From: an uncultured Acidobacteriota bacterium
GTDB taxonomy: Bacteria > Acidobacteriota > Vicinamibacteria > Fen-336
Assembly: GCA_902826455.1 (NCBI GenBank)
Contig: CADEEV010000004.1
Location: forward strand, 62,001-126,000
Length of the DNA stretch: 64,000 nt
Reading direction: 5' to 3'
Both the position numbers and the translations under genes were made by a program. Numbering within the stretch: position 1 is the stretch's first letter; every line of letters begins with the position of its first letter. Shown piece by piece: positions 1-9,134 of the stretch. The notes beneath the pieces are model-generated. The model did not search any database. It worked only from the letters and a program-made list of their open reading frames with translations, and was not told where the DNA came from.

Positions 1-191
1 CGTTCGTCCCGCTGACGTACGGCGATCCACTCTCCGACGTCGACGCCTTCCATGTCGTCCGCGTGGCGGTCGATCGCTCGGCCCTCGCGAGCTACGGGCT
101 CGCGTCGACCGGCGGCGACACGGGACGCGTCGACGCGGAGCTCCTCGTGGGCCAGGACGGCCTCGCCCGCGGCATTCGTTTCGTGAACTGA
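1..191 (+). CDS. C-terminal fragment of an unrecognised protein
   Basis: An open frame enters from the left window edge and ends at TGA 189-191, leaving 62 residues in frame 3. The visible tail is a mixed sequence ending in GLARGIRFVN, with no motif I can name. Ala, Val and Asp content and GC3 bias fit a real high-GC gene. It lies 24 bases before the next start at 216 on the same strand, so the two may be cotranscribed. The product cannot be named from this fragment. Confidence 0.6.
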   Translation, partial: FVPLTYGDPLSDVDAFHVVRVAVDRSALASYGLASTGGDTGRVDAELLVGQDGLARGIRFVN

Positions 192-215
192 AGTGACGGT
201 ATGAACGGAGGACTC

Positions 216-1064
216 ATGCGTCTTGCATTCGTCGTCGCCGCAGCCCTGGCTCTCGCGGGAGCCGCCGGCGCCCAGGACGGACCACCGCCCCACGGACCGG
301 GCGGCGGGCCGCCCGATCCCCTGATGATGGTGGGCGTCGAGGACGGCTTCGAGCGGGCCGTCGTGAAGGGCCAGCCGTACCAGGCCGAGGCCGTCACCGA
401 GATCGTGCACCACCTGGCCGACGGCAATACCATCCAGCGCAAGCTCACGTCGCAGGTGTACCGCGACGGCGACGGCCGCACCCGGCGCGAGTCCTCCTTC
501 GCCGGCCTCGGCCCCTTCGCCCCGGCCGAGGGCCGGGCGCCCAACGTCTTCATCTCAGACCCCGCCGCCGGCGTCGCCTACGTGCTCGACGCCGACACGA
601 AGACCGCCCGCAAGCTGCCGCGGCCACCCGACTTCGACGGCAAGGGCGGCAAGGACGGCCGTCACGACCGCGTGTTCTTCCACGCGCCCGGCCCCGGCGG
701 CATGCCCGAGGGCAAGGGCATCGAGCGCGTCTTCAAGAAGCGGCTGCCCGAGCCCACCAAGGAGCCCCTTGGAACCCAGACGATCGAGGGCGTCGAGGCC
801 GAGGGCACGCGCACCACGATCACGATCCCCGCCGGCGACATCGGGAACGAGAAGCCCATCCAGATGGTCAGCGAACGCTGGTACTCGAACGAGCTCAAGG
901 CCGTCGTGCTGAGCAAGCACAACGACCCGCGCATGGGCGAGACGACGTATCGCCTCACCAACATCAACCGGGGCGAGCCCGACCGGTCGCTGTTCGAGGT
1001 TCCCTCGGACTACGCGGTGAAGGACGTGCCGACGCGAGGTCGATCCAAGGCCCCGCAGCTGTGA
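216..1064 (+). CDS. secreted hypothetical protein, Acidobacteriota-type family
   Basis: The 282-residue product starts with a clear Sec signal peptide ([19 protein letters not shown], likely cut before QD), followed by a Pro/Gly-rich linker and a soluble region. The C-terminal third contains SERWYSNELKAVVLSKHNDP and then MGETTYRLTNINRGEPD. I associate this pattern, from memory, with secreted proteins of unknown function in Acidobacteria. No catalytic residues are recognisable. I prefer ATG 216 over ATG 201 because the signal peptide then begins correctly; GGAGGA at 207-212 lies just upstream, although only 3 bases away. The stop overlaps the next start (GTGA, 1061-1064), so the two genes are probably translationally coupled. 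Confidence 0.75.
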   Translation: MRLAFVVAAALALAGAAGAQDGPPPHGPGGGPPDPLMMVGVEDGFERAVVKGQPYQAEAVTEIVHHLADGNTIQRKLTSQVYRDGDGRTRRESSFAGLGPFAPAEGRAPNVFISDPAAGVAYVLDADTKTARKLPRPPDFDGKGGKDGRHDRVFFHAPGPGGMPEGKGIERVFKKRLPEPTKEPLGTQTIEGVEAEGTRTTITIPAGDIGNEKPIQMVSERWYSNELKAVVLSKHNDPRMGETTYRLTNINRGEPDRSLFEVPSDYAVKDVPTRGRSKAPQL

Positions 1065-1648
1065 CATCGACCTTCGCCGCCTTCGGCCTCATCCTCGGCC
1101 TGTCGGCCGCCGGCGCCACGGCGTCGGTGCCGGACGTGGTCGGACGCTGGGTGATCGAGCCCGGAGCGAGCGACGAGGGGGGAAGGCGACCCGAGCCGGG
1201 CGGCGCGGCACCGGCGCGCATCGGAGGCACGCCGCCCGGCGCCTTTCCCGAAGAGGTCCAGCCCGCGGGCGCGTTGCCCGCGGGCGGCGCGAGCGGCAGG
1301 CGTGGCGGCAACCCGGCCGCAGCCTTCGCGGAGTTCAACTCGAATCCCGAAGAGCTCGTCTTCGATCGGGATCCCGACGGCACGCTCACGCTCGACGCCG
1401 GCGACGGCGTCTCCAGGCTCTACCTCGACGGCCGGCGCTTCAAGCGCGCCAACGGCTTGCTGGAGACGACGGTGCGGATCAAGGAGGGGGCCCTGGTCCT
1501 CGACTCCCAGCCGAGCGGGGGCGGCGTGCGCGTGACGATCGCCTACGGCCTCGACGCCCAGGGACACCTGCTCGTCGACGCGACGCTCAAGGCGCCGCAG
1601 GGCAAGCCGGTCGTGAAGCGCCGGGTCTACACGCGCGCCGCGCGCTAG
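1061..1648 (+). CDS. secreted hypothetical protein coupled to the preceding gene
   Basis: The 195-residue product begins at GTG 1061 inside the GTGA junction with the preceding stop. Residues 1-22 form a hydrophobic signal peptide ending near ATASV. The rest is a low-complexity Gly/Pro/Ala stretch followed by a beta-rich region with the pattern VGRWVIEPG early and LTLDAGDGVSRLYLDGRR later. This resembles small periplasmic lipocalin-like or YceI-like beta proteins, but no family can be named. The immediate coupling to another exported protein suggests a shared extracytoplasmic role. Function unknown. Confidence 0.7.
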   Translation: MTSTFAAFGLILGLSAAGATASVPDVVGRWVIEPGASDEGGRRPEPGGAAPARIGGTPPGAFPEEVQPAGALPAGGASGRRGGNPAAAFAEFNSNPEELVFDRDPDGTLTLDAGDGVSRLYLDGRRFKRANGLLETTVRIKEGALVLDSQPSGGGVRVTIAYGLDAQGHLLVDATLKAPQGKPVVKRRVYTRAAR

Positions 1649-1651
1649 AAT
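1646..1651 (+). promoter_or_regulatory. -10 box of a probably leaderless clpS transcript
   Basis: TAGAAT is followed by six bases and then the ATG of clpS at 1658, and no Shine-Dalgarno sequence is present. Transcription would start at or next to the A of the ATG. The box overlaps the stop codon of the preceding gene. No convincing -35 hexamer is visible. Confidence 0.45.
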
Positions 1652-1657
1652 TCCCCC

Positions 1658-1972
1658 ATGGCGGACACGGAGAAGGAAGCCGGCGGCGCCCTCGCCGAGA
1701 AGACGCGGCCCAGGACCGAGAAGCCGCGCCAGTACGCGGTCGTGCTCCACAACGACGACTACACGACCATGCAGTTCGTGGTCGACGTGCTCGAGGGCAT
1801 CTTCCACAAGTCCCCCGCCGAGGCGCACCGGATCATGATGCACGTCCACACGCGCGGCCACGGCGTCTGCGGCCTCTACACCCACGACGTGGCGGAGACG
1901 AAGGTCGCCCAGGTCCAGGATCGGGCCCGGCGCGAGGGCTTTCCGTTGAGGGCGAGCGTCGAGGACGTCTAG
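1658..1972 (+). CDS. clpS: ATP-dependent Clp protease adaptor ClpS
   Basis: The 104-residue product matches the usual ClpS length. ClpS binds N-degrons (Leu, Phe, Tyr, Trp at the N-terminus) and hands substrates to ClpA(P). After a charged, disordered N-terminal arm (about residues 1-25) the core begins with YAVVLHNDDYTTMQFVVDVL, which carries the conserved LHNDDYT motif that shapes the N-degron pocket. The MMHVHTRGHGVCG segment carries the conserved His residues, and VAETKV the later helix. clpA follows 41 bases downstream on the same strand, the standard arrangement. The start has no Shine-Dalgarno sequence but a -10-like TAGAAT six bases upstream. Confidence 0.96.
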   Translation: MADTEKEAGGALAEKTRPRTEKPRQYAVVLHNDDYTTMQFVVDVLEGIFHKSPAEAHRIMMHVHTRGHGVCGLYTHDVAETKVAQVQDRARREGFPLRASVEDV

Positions 1973-2001
1973 GGGACCGGGCCCGGGGCCCCGACGTGCT
2001 C

Positions 2002-2007
2002 TACAAT
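2002..2007 (+). promoter_or_regulatory. -10 box of a probably leaderless clpA transcript
   Basis: TACAAT lies exactly six bases before ATG 2014. There is no Shine-Dalgarno sequence, and the spacing is the same as at clpS. This supports ATG 2014 over the in-frame GTG at 1996. No -35 match is seen in the GC-rich sequence upstream. Confidence 0.45.
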
Positions 2008-2013
2008 CGAAGC

Positions 2014-4263
2014 ATGTTCAGCGTCGCCCTCGAGATGGTCCTGAACGTGGCGTTCCGCGAGGCCGTCACGCGCCGTCACGCCAACCTCACCCTCGAACAC
2101 CTGCTCTACGCGGTCGCGAACGATCCGGGCGGCGAGGAGATCCTGCGGGCCTGCGGCGTCGATCTCGAGCGTTTGCGCAGCGAGCTGCGACGCCACCTCG
2201 AAGAGCACGAGGAGCGCCTGCCCAAGGGCAAGGACCTCGAGCCTACCCAGACCGTGGCCTTCAAGCGCGTCCTCCAGGCCGCCGTGCTCCACGTCCAGAG
2301 CGCCGGCCGCGACGAGGCCAAGGTCGGAGACGTGCTGGCCGCGCTGCTGCAGCATCCGAAGGCCCCGGCGGCGCTGCTCCTCGCGGCCCAGGGCGTCACT
2401 CGCCTCGACGTCCTCAACTACATCTCCCACGGCGTGAGCAAGGTTCCGACCGGTGCCGAGGGCGACACGGCCGTGGGCGCGGGCTCCGGCTCCGACGAGG
2501 AGGGCGCGCCACGCCCCTCCCGCGACCCGCTGACGGCCTACGCGGTGAACCTCACCGAGCGCGCCCGAAAGGGCGAGCTCGATCCCCTGGTCGGCCGGCT
2601 GTCCGAGGTCGAGCGCGCCCTCGAGGTGCTGTGCCGGCGCCGCAAGAACAACCCCGTGTTCGTCGGCGAGTCCGGCGTGGGCAAGACGGCGCTCGTCGAA
2701 GGGCTCGCCCAGCGGTTGCTCGCCGAGGACGTTCCCGAGGTCCTGAAGGGCGCCGAGATCTTCTCCCTCGACAGCGGCGCGCTGCTCGCCGGAACGCGCT
2801 TCCGCGGCGACTTCGAGGAGCGCTTCAAGGCCTTGATGGCCGCTCTCGACAAGCGCTCGAAGCCCATCCTGTTCATCGACGAGCTCCACACCATGGTCGG
2901 GGCCGGCGCCACGACGGGCGGGACCATGGACCTCGCGAACATGGTGAAGCCGATCCTCACGGAGGGCCGCGTCCGGCTCATGGGCTCCACCACCTTCGAG
3001 GAGTTCAAGCACATCGAGAAGGACCGCGCCCTGTTCCGTCGGCTCCAGAAGATCGCGGTCGACGAGCCGTCGCGGGAAGACACGATCAGGATCCTCGAGG
3101 GTCTGAAGTCGCGCTACGAGAGTCATCACCGCGTGACCTACACGGAGGCCGCCCTCGAGGCCGCCGCACGCCTCGCCCAGCGCCACCTGCGCGAGCATCG
3201 GCTTCCCGACAGCGCCGTGGACCTGATCGACGAGGCGGGCGCCGCGCTGCGGCTGCGCGCCGCGGCGGACGCGCACCCGACGGCCGACGTGGCCGAGATC
3301 GAGAAGGTCGTGGCGCGCATGGCGCGCATCCCCGAGAAGCAGGCCACGCTGTCCGAGAAGGAGCGCCTGCGCACTCTCGAGGAGTCCCTGACGCGCGTGG
3401 TCTTCGGCCAGGAAGAAGCGGTCCACGCCGTCGCCCAGGCGATCAAGCGCTCCCGCGCCGGCCTCGGCCATCCCGATCATCCGGCCGGCTGCTTCCTGTT
3501 CACGGGCCCCACGGGCGTCGGCAAGACCGAGCTCGCGCGGCAGCTCGCGAAGCACCTCGGCAACGAGTTCCACCGCTTCGACATGAGCGAGTTCATGGAG
3601 AAGCACGCCGTGGCCCGGCTGATCGGAGCGCCCCCGGGCTACGTGGGCTACGAGCAGGGCGGCCTCCTCGTCGACGCCGTGCGCAACCATCCCTACAGCG
3701 TCGTGCTGCTCGACGAGATCGAGAAGGCCCACTTCGACCTGTTCGGGATCCTGCTCCAGGTCATGGACCACGCGACGCTCACGGACAACACCGGGCGCAA
3801 GGCCGACTTCCGCCAGGTCGTGCTGATCATGACGTCGAATGCGGGATCGCGCGAGATGAGCCAGAAGGCGATCGGCTTCGCGTCGGACCCCGAGAAGGAA
3901 TCGGCGAGCCGGGGCAAGCACGCCCTCGAGCGCCTGTTCAGCCCCGAGTTCCGGAACCGCCTCGACGCCATCGTGCGCTTCAAGCCCCTCTCGACCGCGG
4001 TCATGGAGACGATCGTCGAGAAGTTCATCCTCGAGCTCGAGGCGCAGCTCGCCGAGCGCCGCGTCGCCATCACGCTCACGCCGGAGGCGAAGGCCCACCT
4101 CGCGAAGAAGGGCTACGACCCGACGTACGGCGCGCGGCCCCTGGCGCGCCTCATCCAGGCCGAGGTGCGCGATCCCCTGACGGACCTCATCCTCTTCGGC
4201 ACGCTCGAGCACGGCGGCACGGTCACGATCGGACTCGACGGAGAAAAGCTGACTTTCTCCTGA
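2014..4263 (+). CDS. clpA: ATP-dependent Clp protease ATPase subunit ClpA
   Basis: The 749-residue AAA+ unfoldase threads substrates into ClpP, including N-degron proteins delivered by ClpS. The order is an N-terminal Clp repeat domain (about 1-140), an acidic linker, D1 with Walker A GESGVGKT at about 218-225 and Walker B near LFIDELHTM, D2 with Walker A GPTGVGKT at about 499-506 and Walker B VLLDEIEKAH, and a C-terminal small domain with YGARPLARLIQ. Length and order match ClpA, and there is no coiled-coil M domain as in ClpB. ATG 2014 is chosen because the product then starts MFSVALEMVLN and a -10-like TACAAT sits six bases upstream. clpP is not in the window. Confidence 0.96.
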   Translation: MFSVALEMVLNVAFREAVTRRHANLTLEHLLYAVANDPGGEEILRACGVDLERLRSELRRHLEEHEERLPKGKDLEPTQTVAFKRVLQAAVLHVQSAGRDEAKVGDVLAALLQHPKAPAALLLAAQGVTRLDVLNYISHGVSKVPTGAEGDTAVGAGSGSDEEGAPRPSRDPLTAYAVNLTERARKGELDPLVGRLSEVERALEVLCRRRKNNPVFVGESGVGKTALVEGLAQRLLAEDVPEVLKGAEIFSLDSGALLAGTRFRGDFEERFKALMAALDKRSKPILFIDELHTMVGAGATTGGTMDLANMVKPILTEGRVRLMGSTTFEEFKHIEKDRALFRRLQKIAVDEPSREDTIRILEGLKSRYESHHRVTYTEAALEAAARLAQRHLREHRLPDSAVDLIDEAGAALRLRAAADAHPTADVAEIEKVVARMARIPEKQATLSEKERLRTLEESLTRVVFGQEEAVHAVAQAIKRSRAGLGHPDHPAGCFLFTGPTGVGKTELARQLAKHLGNEFHRFDMSEFMEKHAVARLIGAPPGYVGYEQGGLLVDAVRNHPYSVVLLDEIEKAHFDLFGILLQVMDHATLTDNTGRKADFRQVVLIMTSNAGSREMSQKAIGFASDPEKESASRGKHALERLFSPEFRNRLDAIVRFKPLSTAVMETIVEKFILELEAQLAERRVAITLTPEAKAHLAKKGYDPTYGARPLARLIQAEVRDPLTDLILFGTLEHGGTVTIGLDGEKLTFS

Positions 4264-4270
4264 AAACCCC

Positions 4271-4298
4271 TTGACACGCGGCGGCGACCGCGTACCAT
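4271..4298 (+). promoter_or_regulatory. sigma-70-type promoter of the arginine operon leader
   Basis: A perfect -35 box TTGACA (4271-4276) is separated by 16 bases from TACCAT (4293-4298), giving a predicted start near 4305. It lies 8 bases after the clpA stop and is the only strong promoter before argC, which follows about 180 bases downstream. The leader ORF starts only a few bases after the predicted transcript end. Confidence 0.7.
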
Positions 4299-4308
4299 TC
4301 GGATTGCG

Positions 4309-4386
4309 ATGATGTTTTGCCCCGCTGTGCGACCGCAGGCCCGCGTCAGGCGAGTCCCGTGTGTCCAGCGGGGTGTCCGCATCTAG
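4309..4386 (+). CDS. candidate arginine-rich leader peptide of the arg operon
   Basis: A 25-codon ORF runs from ATG 4309 (or ATG 4312) to TAG 4384-4386. It contains six Arg codons at positions 8, 12, 14, 15, 21 and 24: CGA 4330, CGC 4342, AGG 4348, CGA 4351, CGG 4369 and CGC 4378. The middle reads RPQARVRR. There is no Shine-Dalgarno sequence, and the ATG is only about 4 bases from the predicted transcript start, so translation would be leaderless. The ORF spans the first two segments of the attenuator and ends upstream of the terminator, as expected for a control peptide sensing charged Arg-tRNA. The interpretation is inference from arrangement; an ORF this short can occur by chance in GC-rich DNA. 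Confidence 0.65.
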   Translation: MMFCPAVRPQARVRRVPCVQRGVRI

Positions 4387-4444
4387 TCCAAACGCTACAA
4401 GCGACCGGACTGGAGTGACCCGCTGGAGACGAACTCCAGCGGGT
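4319..4444 (+). promoter_or_regulatory. transcription attenuator with three alternative stems
   Basis: Three overlapping pairings are visible. Segment 1 (4319-4327, GCCCCGCTG) pairs with segment 2 (4366-4374, CAGCGGGGT, one G-U). Segment 2 (4364-4372, TCCAGCGGG) also pairs perfectly over nine bases with segment 3 (4419-4427, CCCGCTGGA), an antiterminator. Segment 3 (4418-4428) pairs with segment 4 (4434-4444) as the terminator. A ribosome stalled at Arg codons 8-12 would cover segment 1 and leave 2 free to sequester 3, allowing read-through. A ribosome reaching the leader stop would cover segment 2, allowing termination. A small extra hairpin (AGTCC/GGACT, 4385-4411) lies between segments 2 and 3. 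Confidence 0.72.
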
Positions 4445-4454
4445 TTTGCTTTTT
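4418..4454 (+). terminator. intrinsic terminator in the argC leader
   Basis: CCCGCTGGAG (4419-4428), loop ACGAA and CTCCAGCGGG (4434-4443) form a perfect 10-bp stem, extended by A4418-T4444. It is followed by the T-rich tract TTTTGCTTTTT to 4454. It ends 24 bases before the argC start, so it can only act on leader transcripts; clpA read-through would also meet it. Confidence 0.85.
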
Positions 4455-4478
4455 GCGTCTGTGAAGGAGGCGTTCCGG

Positions 4479-5450
4479 GTGATACGAGTCGGGGTCTTCG
4501 GTGCGACGGGCTACGCCGGGAAGGAGTGCGTCCGCCTGCTCGAGTCTCATCCGAGCGCGCGCGTGGCCTTCACGACCGGCAGCGGCGGCGCTCACCTCGC
4601 CCACGAGGCCGGACTCGACCAGGCCGCGGACGCCTACCTGCTCGCCCTGCCCCACGGCGTGTCCGCGAAGTACGCCGCCAGCCTGCGCGCCGCGCGGCCC
4701 GACGCCACCGTCATCGATCTCTCCGGCGATCTGCGGCTCGCCACGGCCGCGGCCTACAAGCACTGGTACGGTCACGAGCATCCCGCTCCCCAGCTCCTCG
4801 ACGGCACTCCCTACGGACTGACCGAGGTCTACCGCGATCGCCTGCCAGGCGCGCGGCTCGTCTCGAACCCCGGGTGCTACGCGACCTCCGTGCTCCTGCC
4901 CCTCGTGCCGCTGCTGCGCGAAGCCCTCGTCGACCCCGACGACATCGTCGTGGACGCGAAGAGCGGCGCCACGGGGGCCGGCCGCGCCCCCAAGGAGGAG
5001 CTGCTGTTCTGCGAGGTCGCCGACGATCTCTCGGCCTACTCCCCGGGCCGCACCCACCGCCACGTGGCCGAGATCGAGCAGGTCCTGCACGAGACCAGCG
5101 GCAAGACCGTGGCCCTCACCTTCTGCCCCCACCTGCTGCCGGTGAAGCGCGGCATCCTGTCGGCGCTCTACCTGCGGAGCGCCGCGTCCCCGGCCGCTCT
5201 CGCCCAGGCGCTGCGGACGTTCTACGCGGCCGCACCCTTCGTCCGCATCGTCGACGCGCCTCCAAAGCTCTCGGACGTCGTCCTCACGAACGACTGCCGC
5301 ATCTCGGTCCACGCCGCCGCTCCCGGGCGCGTGGTCGTCTTCTCGGCGATCGACAACCTCGTGAAGGGCGCCGCGGGCCAGGCGATCCAGAACCTCAACC
5401 GCTGCCTCGGCTGGGACGAGCGCGCGGGGCTTCCCGGAGGGAATGCATAG
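4479..5450 (+). CDS. argC: N-acetyl-gamma-glutamyl-phosphate reductase
   Basis: The 323-residue cytosolic enzyme reduces N-acetylglutamyl phosphate to the semialdehyde with NADPH, the third step of arginine synthesis. The N-terminus IRVGVFGATGYAGKE is the dinucleotide-binding loop. The catalytic Cys lies in NPGCYATSV (about Cys133), and KSGATGAGR and HRHVAEIEQ follow as in the family. GTG 4479 is chosen because AAGGAGG at 4464-4470 is an ideal ribosome-binding site and the Rossmann loop then begins at residue 4. It is the first structural gene of a seven-gene operon ordered C-B-D-A-G-J-H and is preceded by the attenuator. A LysY role is possible for the fold, but the argG and argH neighbours settle it. 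Confidence 0.95.
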   Translation: MIRVGVFGATGYAGKECVRLLESHPSARVAFTTGSGGAHLAHEAGLDQAADAYLLALPHGVSAKYAASLRAARPDATVIDLSGDLRLATAAAYKHWYGHEHPAPQLLDGTPYGLTEVYRDRLPGARLVSNPGCYATSVLLPLVPLLREALVDPDDIVVDAKSGATGAGRAPKEELLFCEVADDLSAYSPGRTHRHVAEIEQVLHETSGKTVALTFCPHLLPVKRGILSALYLRSAASPAALAQALRTFYAAAPFVRIVDAPPKLSDVVLTNDCRISVHAAAPGRVVVFSAIDNLVKGAAGQAIQNLNRCLGWDERAGLPGGNA

Positions 5451-6245
5451 ATGAGCGTCAGGAAGAACAACGCGACGGCCCTCCCGGTCCGGGTCTACAA
5501 GCTGGGCGGCCCGGCCCTCGAGGACCCGGCCCTCATCGCGCCTCTCGCCGCCGACATCCGGCGCTTTCCGGGTCACGTGGTCCTCGTCCACGGGGGCGGC
5601 CGCCACGTGGACCGGATGCTGCGCTCCCTGGGCATCGAGTCCCGCTTCGTGGACGGCCGGCGCGAGACGTCGCCCGCGGCCATGGAGGTCGTCGAGATGA
5701 TCCTCTCCGGCGTCGTCAACAAGGCCCTCGCGGCGGACCTCACGCGCGCCGGCGTTCCGGCGGTGGGGCTCTCGGGCCGCGATGCCGGCCTTCTCCGCGC
5801 CGTGCCCGAGCCCGCGTTCGGCCGCGTCGGGAGCCAGGTGCGCACGAACCCCGACGCGATCCTCGCCCTCTGGAGCGGGCGCTTCCTGCCGGTCGTCTCC
5901 CCCGTCTCGAACGGTCCCGCGGGCGAGGCGCTGAACGTGAACGCCGACGAGGCGGCCCTCGGGCTCGCGACGAGTCTCTTCGCCTCGTCCCTCGTGTATC
6001 TCTCCGACGTCGACGGCGTGAAGGTCGGCGGCGGCCTGAGCCAGACCCTCGGAGCGGCGGAGGCCCACGCCCTCACCGAGGACGGCACGATCAGCGGCGG
6101 CATGGCGCTCAAGGTCCGCGCCGCCCTCGAAGCCGCGCGTGCCGGCATCCCCGAGGTGGTGATCGCGGGCCGCACCCGTCTCGAAGGCGGCTTTGCCGGC
6201 ACGACGCTCTGTGCCGCGGCCACGGCCGTCGAGGCTCGGGCATGA
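5451..6245 (+). CDS. argB: acetylglutamate kinase
   Basis: The 264-residue amino-acid kinase family enzyme phosphorylates N-acetylglutamate. Visible motifs are KLGG (residues 17-20), the glycine-rich HGGG (47-50), the substrate-binding LNVNADEAA segment and the late GGMALKVRAALEAA motif. The start follows the argC stop directly, with GGAGG at 5436-5440. The stop overlaps the argD ATG as ATGA (6242-6245). No long N-terminal helix of the arginine-inhibited hexameric type is evident, so feedback inhibition by arginine at this step is uncertain. This leaves room for transcriptional control by the leader. Confidence 0.94.
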   Translation: MSVRKNNATALPVRVYKLGGPALEDPALIAPLAADIRRFPGHVVLVHGGGRHVDRMLRSLGIESRFVDGRRETSPAAMEVVEMILSGVVNKALAADLTRAGVPAVGLSGRDAGLLRAVPEPAFGRVGSQVRTNPDAILALWSGRFLPVVSPVSNGPAGEALNVNADEAALGLATSLFASSLVYLSDVDGVKVGGGLSQTLGAAEAHALTEDGTISGGMALKVRAALEAARAGIPEVVIAGRTRLEGGFAGTTLCAAATAVEARA

Positions 6246-7405
6246 GCGCGCTGCTCGGCGTCTACGATCGCGACCTCGTGCTCGTGCGGGGCAAGGGCTC
6301 GCGGCTCTTCGCGGAGGACGGACGCGCCTTCCTGGACTTCGCCGCCGGCATCGGCGTGAACGGCCTCGGCTACGGCGACGCGAAGGTCCTCGCCGCGATC
6401 CGCAAGCAAGCGGGCCACCTGATCCACGCCAGCAACCTGTTCCACACCGAGCCCGCCTCGCTCCTCGCCGACCGTCTCGCCTCCCTCGCGTTCCCCTCCA
6501 GGGTCTTCTTCTGCAACTCGGGCACCGAGGCCTGGGAAGCCGCGCTCAAGTTCGCCCGCAAGATCGGCCGCGCCGCCGGCCGCACCGAGTTCCTGTGCTT
6601 CGAACGCGCGTTCCACGGCCGCACCCTGGGCGCCCTGTCCACGACCTGGAACCCCAAGTATCGCGAGCCCTTCGAGCCCCTGGTTCCCGGCGTGCGCTTC
6701 CTGCCCTGGGGCGACCTCGGCGCCGTGGCCGCCGCGATCAATGACAAGACCGCGGCCGTGATGCTCGAGCCGGTGCAAGGCGAGGGCGGCGTGCGTCCCG
6801 CCACGGCCGAGTTCCTGCGCGGCCTGCGCGAGCTCACCCACGAGCGTGGCGCGCTGCTCGCCCTCGACGAGGTCCAGTGCGGCCTCGGGCGCACCGGCAA
6901 GCTCTTCGCTTACGAGCACGCCGGCATCACGCCCGACCTGCTGACCCTCGCGAAGCCCCTGGGCGGCGGCCTGCCCATGGGCGCCGTGCTGGTGGCCGAC
7001 GCTTTCGCCTCCGCGATCGCCGTGGGCGACCACGGCAGCACGTTCGGCGGGAACCCCGTGGCCGCCGCCGCGTCCCTGGCCGTCCTCGACCGCCTCGCGG
7101 CCTCCGGCTTCGTGCCGGGAGTCGCCCGGCGCGCGAAGACGTTGCGCGCCGGGCTCAAGAAGCTCCAGAAGAAGCACGCGGCGATCGCCGAGGTGCGGGG
7201 CCTCGGCCTGATGATCGGCGTCGAGTTCAAGGGCGAGGCCGGCCCGGTCCTGAAGGGGCTGCGCGAGCGCGGCGTCCTGGCCACCAAGGCCGGCGACCGC
7301 GTGCTGCGCCTGCTGCCCCCGCTCGTGGTGAAGGCGGCCGAGGTGCGTGAGTTCCTCGCGGCCCTCGACGCGGTCCTGGAAGGAGGCGCCGGTGCAGCTC
7401 CGTAA
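6242..7405 (+). CDS. argD: acetylornithine aminotransferase
   Basis: The 387-residue class III PLP aminotransferase converts N-acetylglutamate semialdehyde to N-acetylornithine. It starts at ATG 6242 in the ATGA junction with argB. Typical features appear in order: [60 protein letters not shown] and [15 protein letters not shown] with the PLP Lys at about 238. Length is normal for ArgD. The following acetyltransferase overlaps its 3' end by 14 bases. Related transaminases exist, but context fixes the role. Confidence 0.94.
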   Translation: MSALLGVYDRDLVLVRGKGSRLFAEDGRAFLDFAAGIGVNGLGYGDAKVLAAIRKQAGHLIHASNLFHTEPASLLADRLASLAFPSRVFFCNSGTEAWEAALKFARKIGRAAGRTEFLCFERAFHGRTLGALSTTWNPKYREPFEPLVPGVRFLPWGDLGAVAAAINDKTAAVMLEPVQGEGGVRPATAEFLRGLRELTHERGALLALDEVQCGLGRTGKLFAYEHAGITPDLLTLAKPLGGGLPMGAVLVADAFASAIAVGDHGSTFGGNPVAAAASLAVLDRLAASGFVPGVARRAKTLRAGLKKLQKKHAAIAEVRGLGLMIGVEFKGEAGPVLKGLRERGVLATKAGDRVLRLLPPLVVKAAEVREFLAALDAVLEGGAGAAP

Positions 7406-7907
7406 GGCTCGTCCCAGCGACGTCGCTCCCCTGCTGGCGATCATCGACGCGTACGCGAAGCGCGGCCTGCTGCTGCCGCGCAGCGAGGAGTCGCTGCGCT
7501 CGCGCCTCGACGACTTCCTGGTCGCCGAAGTCGCGGGCGAAGTGGTGGGCTGCGGCGCCCTCACCGCCCTCGGTCCCGGCGTCGGCGAGGTGCGCACCCT
7601 CGCCGTGCGGGAGGACCAGGCGGGCAAGGGCATCGGCCACAAGCTCGTCGAACGCCTGCTCGAGATCGCGGGCGACCGCGGCTTCGCCGAGGTGCTCTCC
7701 CTCACGCGGCGCGTGTCGTTCTTCGCGAACCTCGGCTTCGAGGTGACGCGGCGCGAGCGCTTCCTCGACAAGCTGGCGGCGGACTGTCAGGCTTGCCCGT
7801 TCAACTCCAACTGCGACGAGACCGCGATGGTGCGGCCGCCGCTGCGCGCCACCGCGGCCGTCGTGCCGCCCCGTCTCGTCACGAGCCTCGACAAAGGAGC
7901 CGCCTAG
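7392..7907 (+). CDS. argA: short-form N-acetylglutamate synthase (GNAT)
   Basis: This 171-residue GNAT acetyltransferase probably makes N-acetylglutamate from glutamate and acetyl-CoA. The acetyl-CoA loop region is VRTLAVREDQAGKGIGHKLV. The C-terminus has NLGFEVTRRERFLDKL and the Cys-rich signature DCQACPFNSNCDETAM, which I associate with stand-alone S-NAGS proteins. GTG 7392 is preferred, with AAGGAGG at 7380-7386. It overlaps the argD end and sits inside the arginine operon, matching the role. Because argJ downstream also has potential synthase activity, this enzyme may be anaplerotic. Confidence 0.85.
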   Translation: MQLRKARPSDVAPLLAIIDAYAKRGLLLPRSEESLRSRLDDFLVAEVAGEVVGCGALTALGPGVGEVRTLAVREDQAGKGIGHKLVERLLEIAGDRGFAEVLSLTRRVSFFANLGFEVTRRERFLDKLAADCQACPFNSNCDETAMVRPPLRATAAVVPPRLVTSLDKGAA

Positions 7908-7910
7908 GAC

Positions 7911-9130
<1,220 letters not shown>

Positions 9131-9134
<4 letters not shown>

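Noticed and set aside
1969-4212. A 747-codon open frame antisense to clpA
   Set aside because: Composition is Arg/Leu/Glu-rich shadow sequence created by GC3 bias; the plus strand encodes an unmistakable ClpA.
4299-4460. T-box riboswitch in the argC leader
   Set aside because: No specifier loop or conserved T-box antiterminator sequence was found; the ribosome-coupled three-stem layout fits better.
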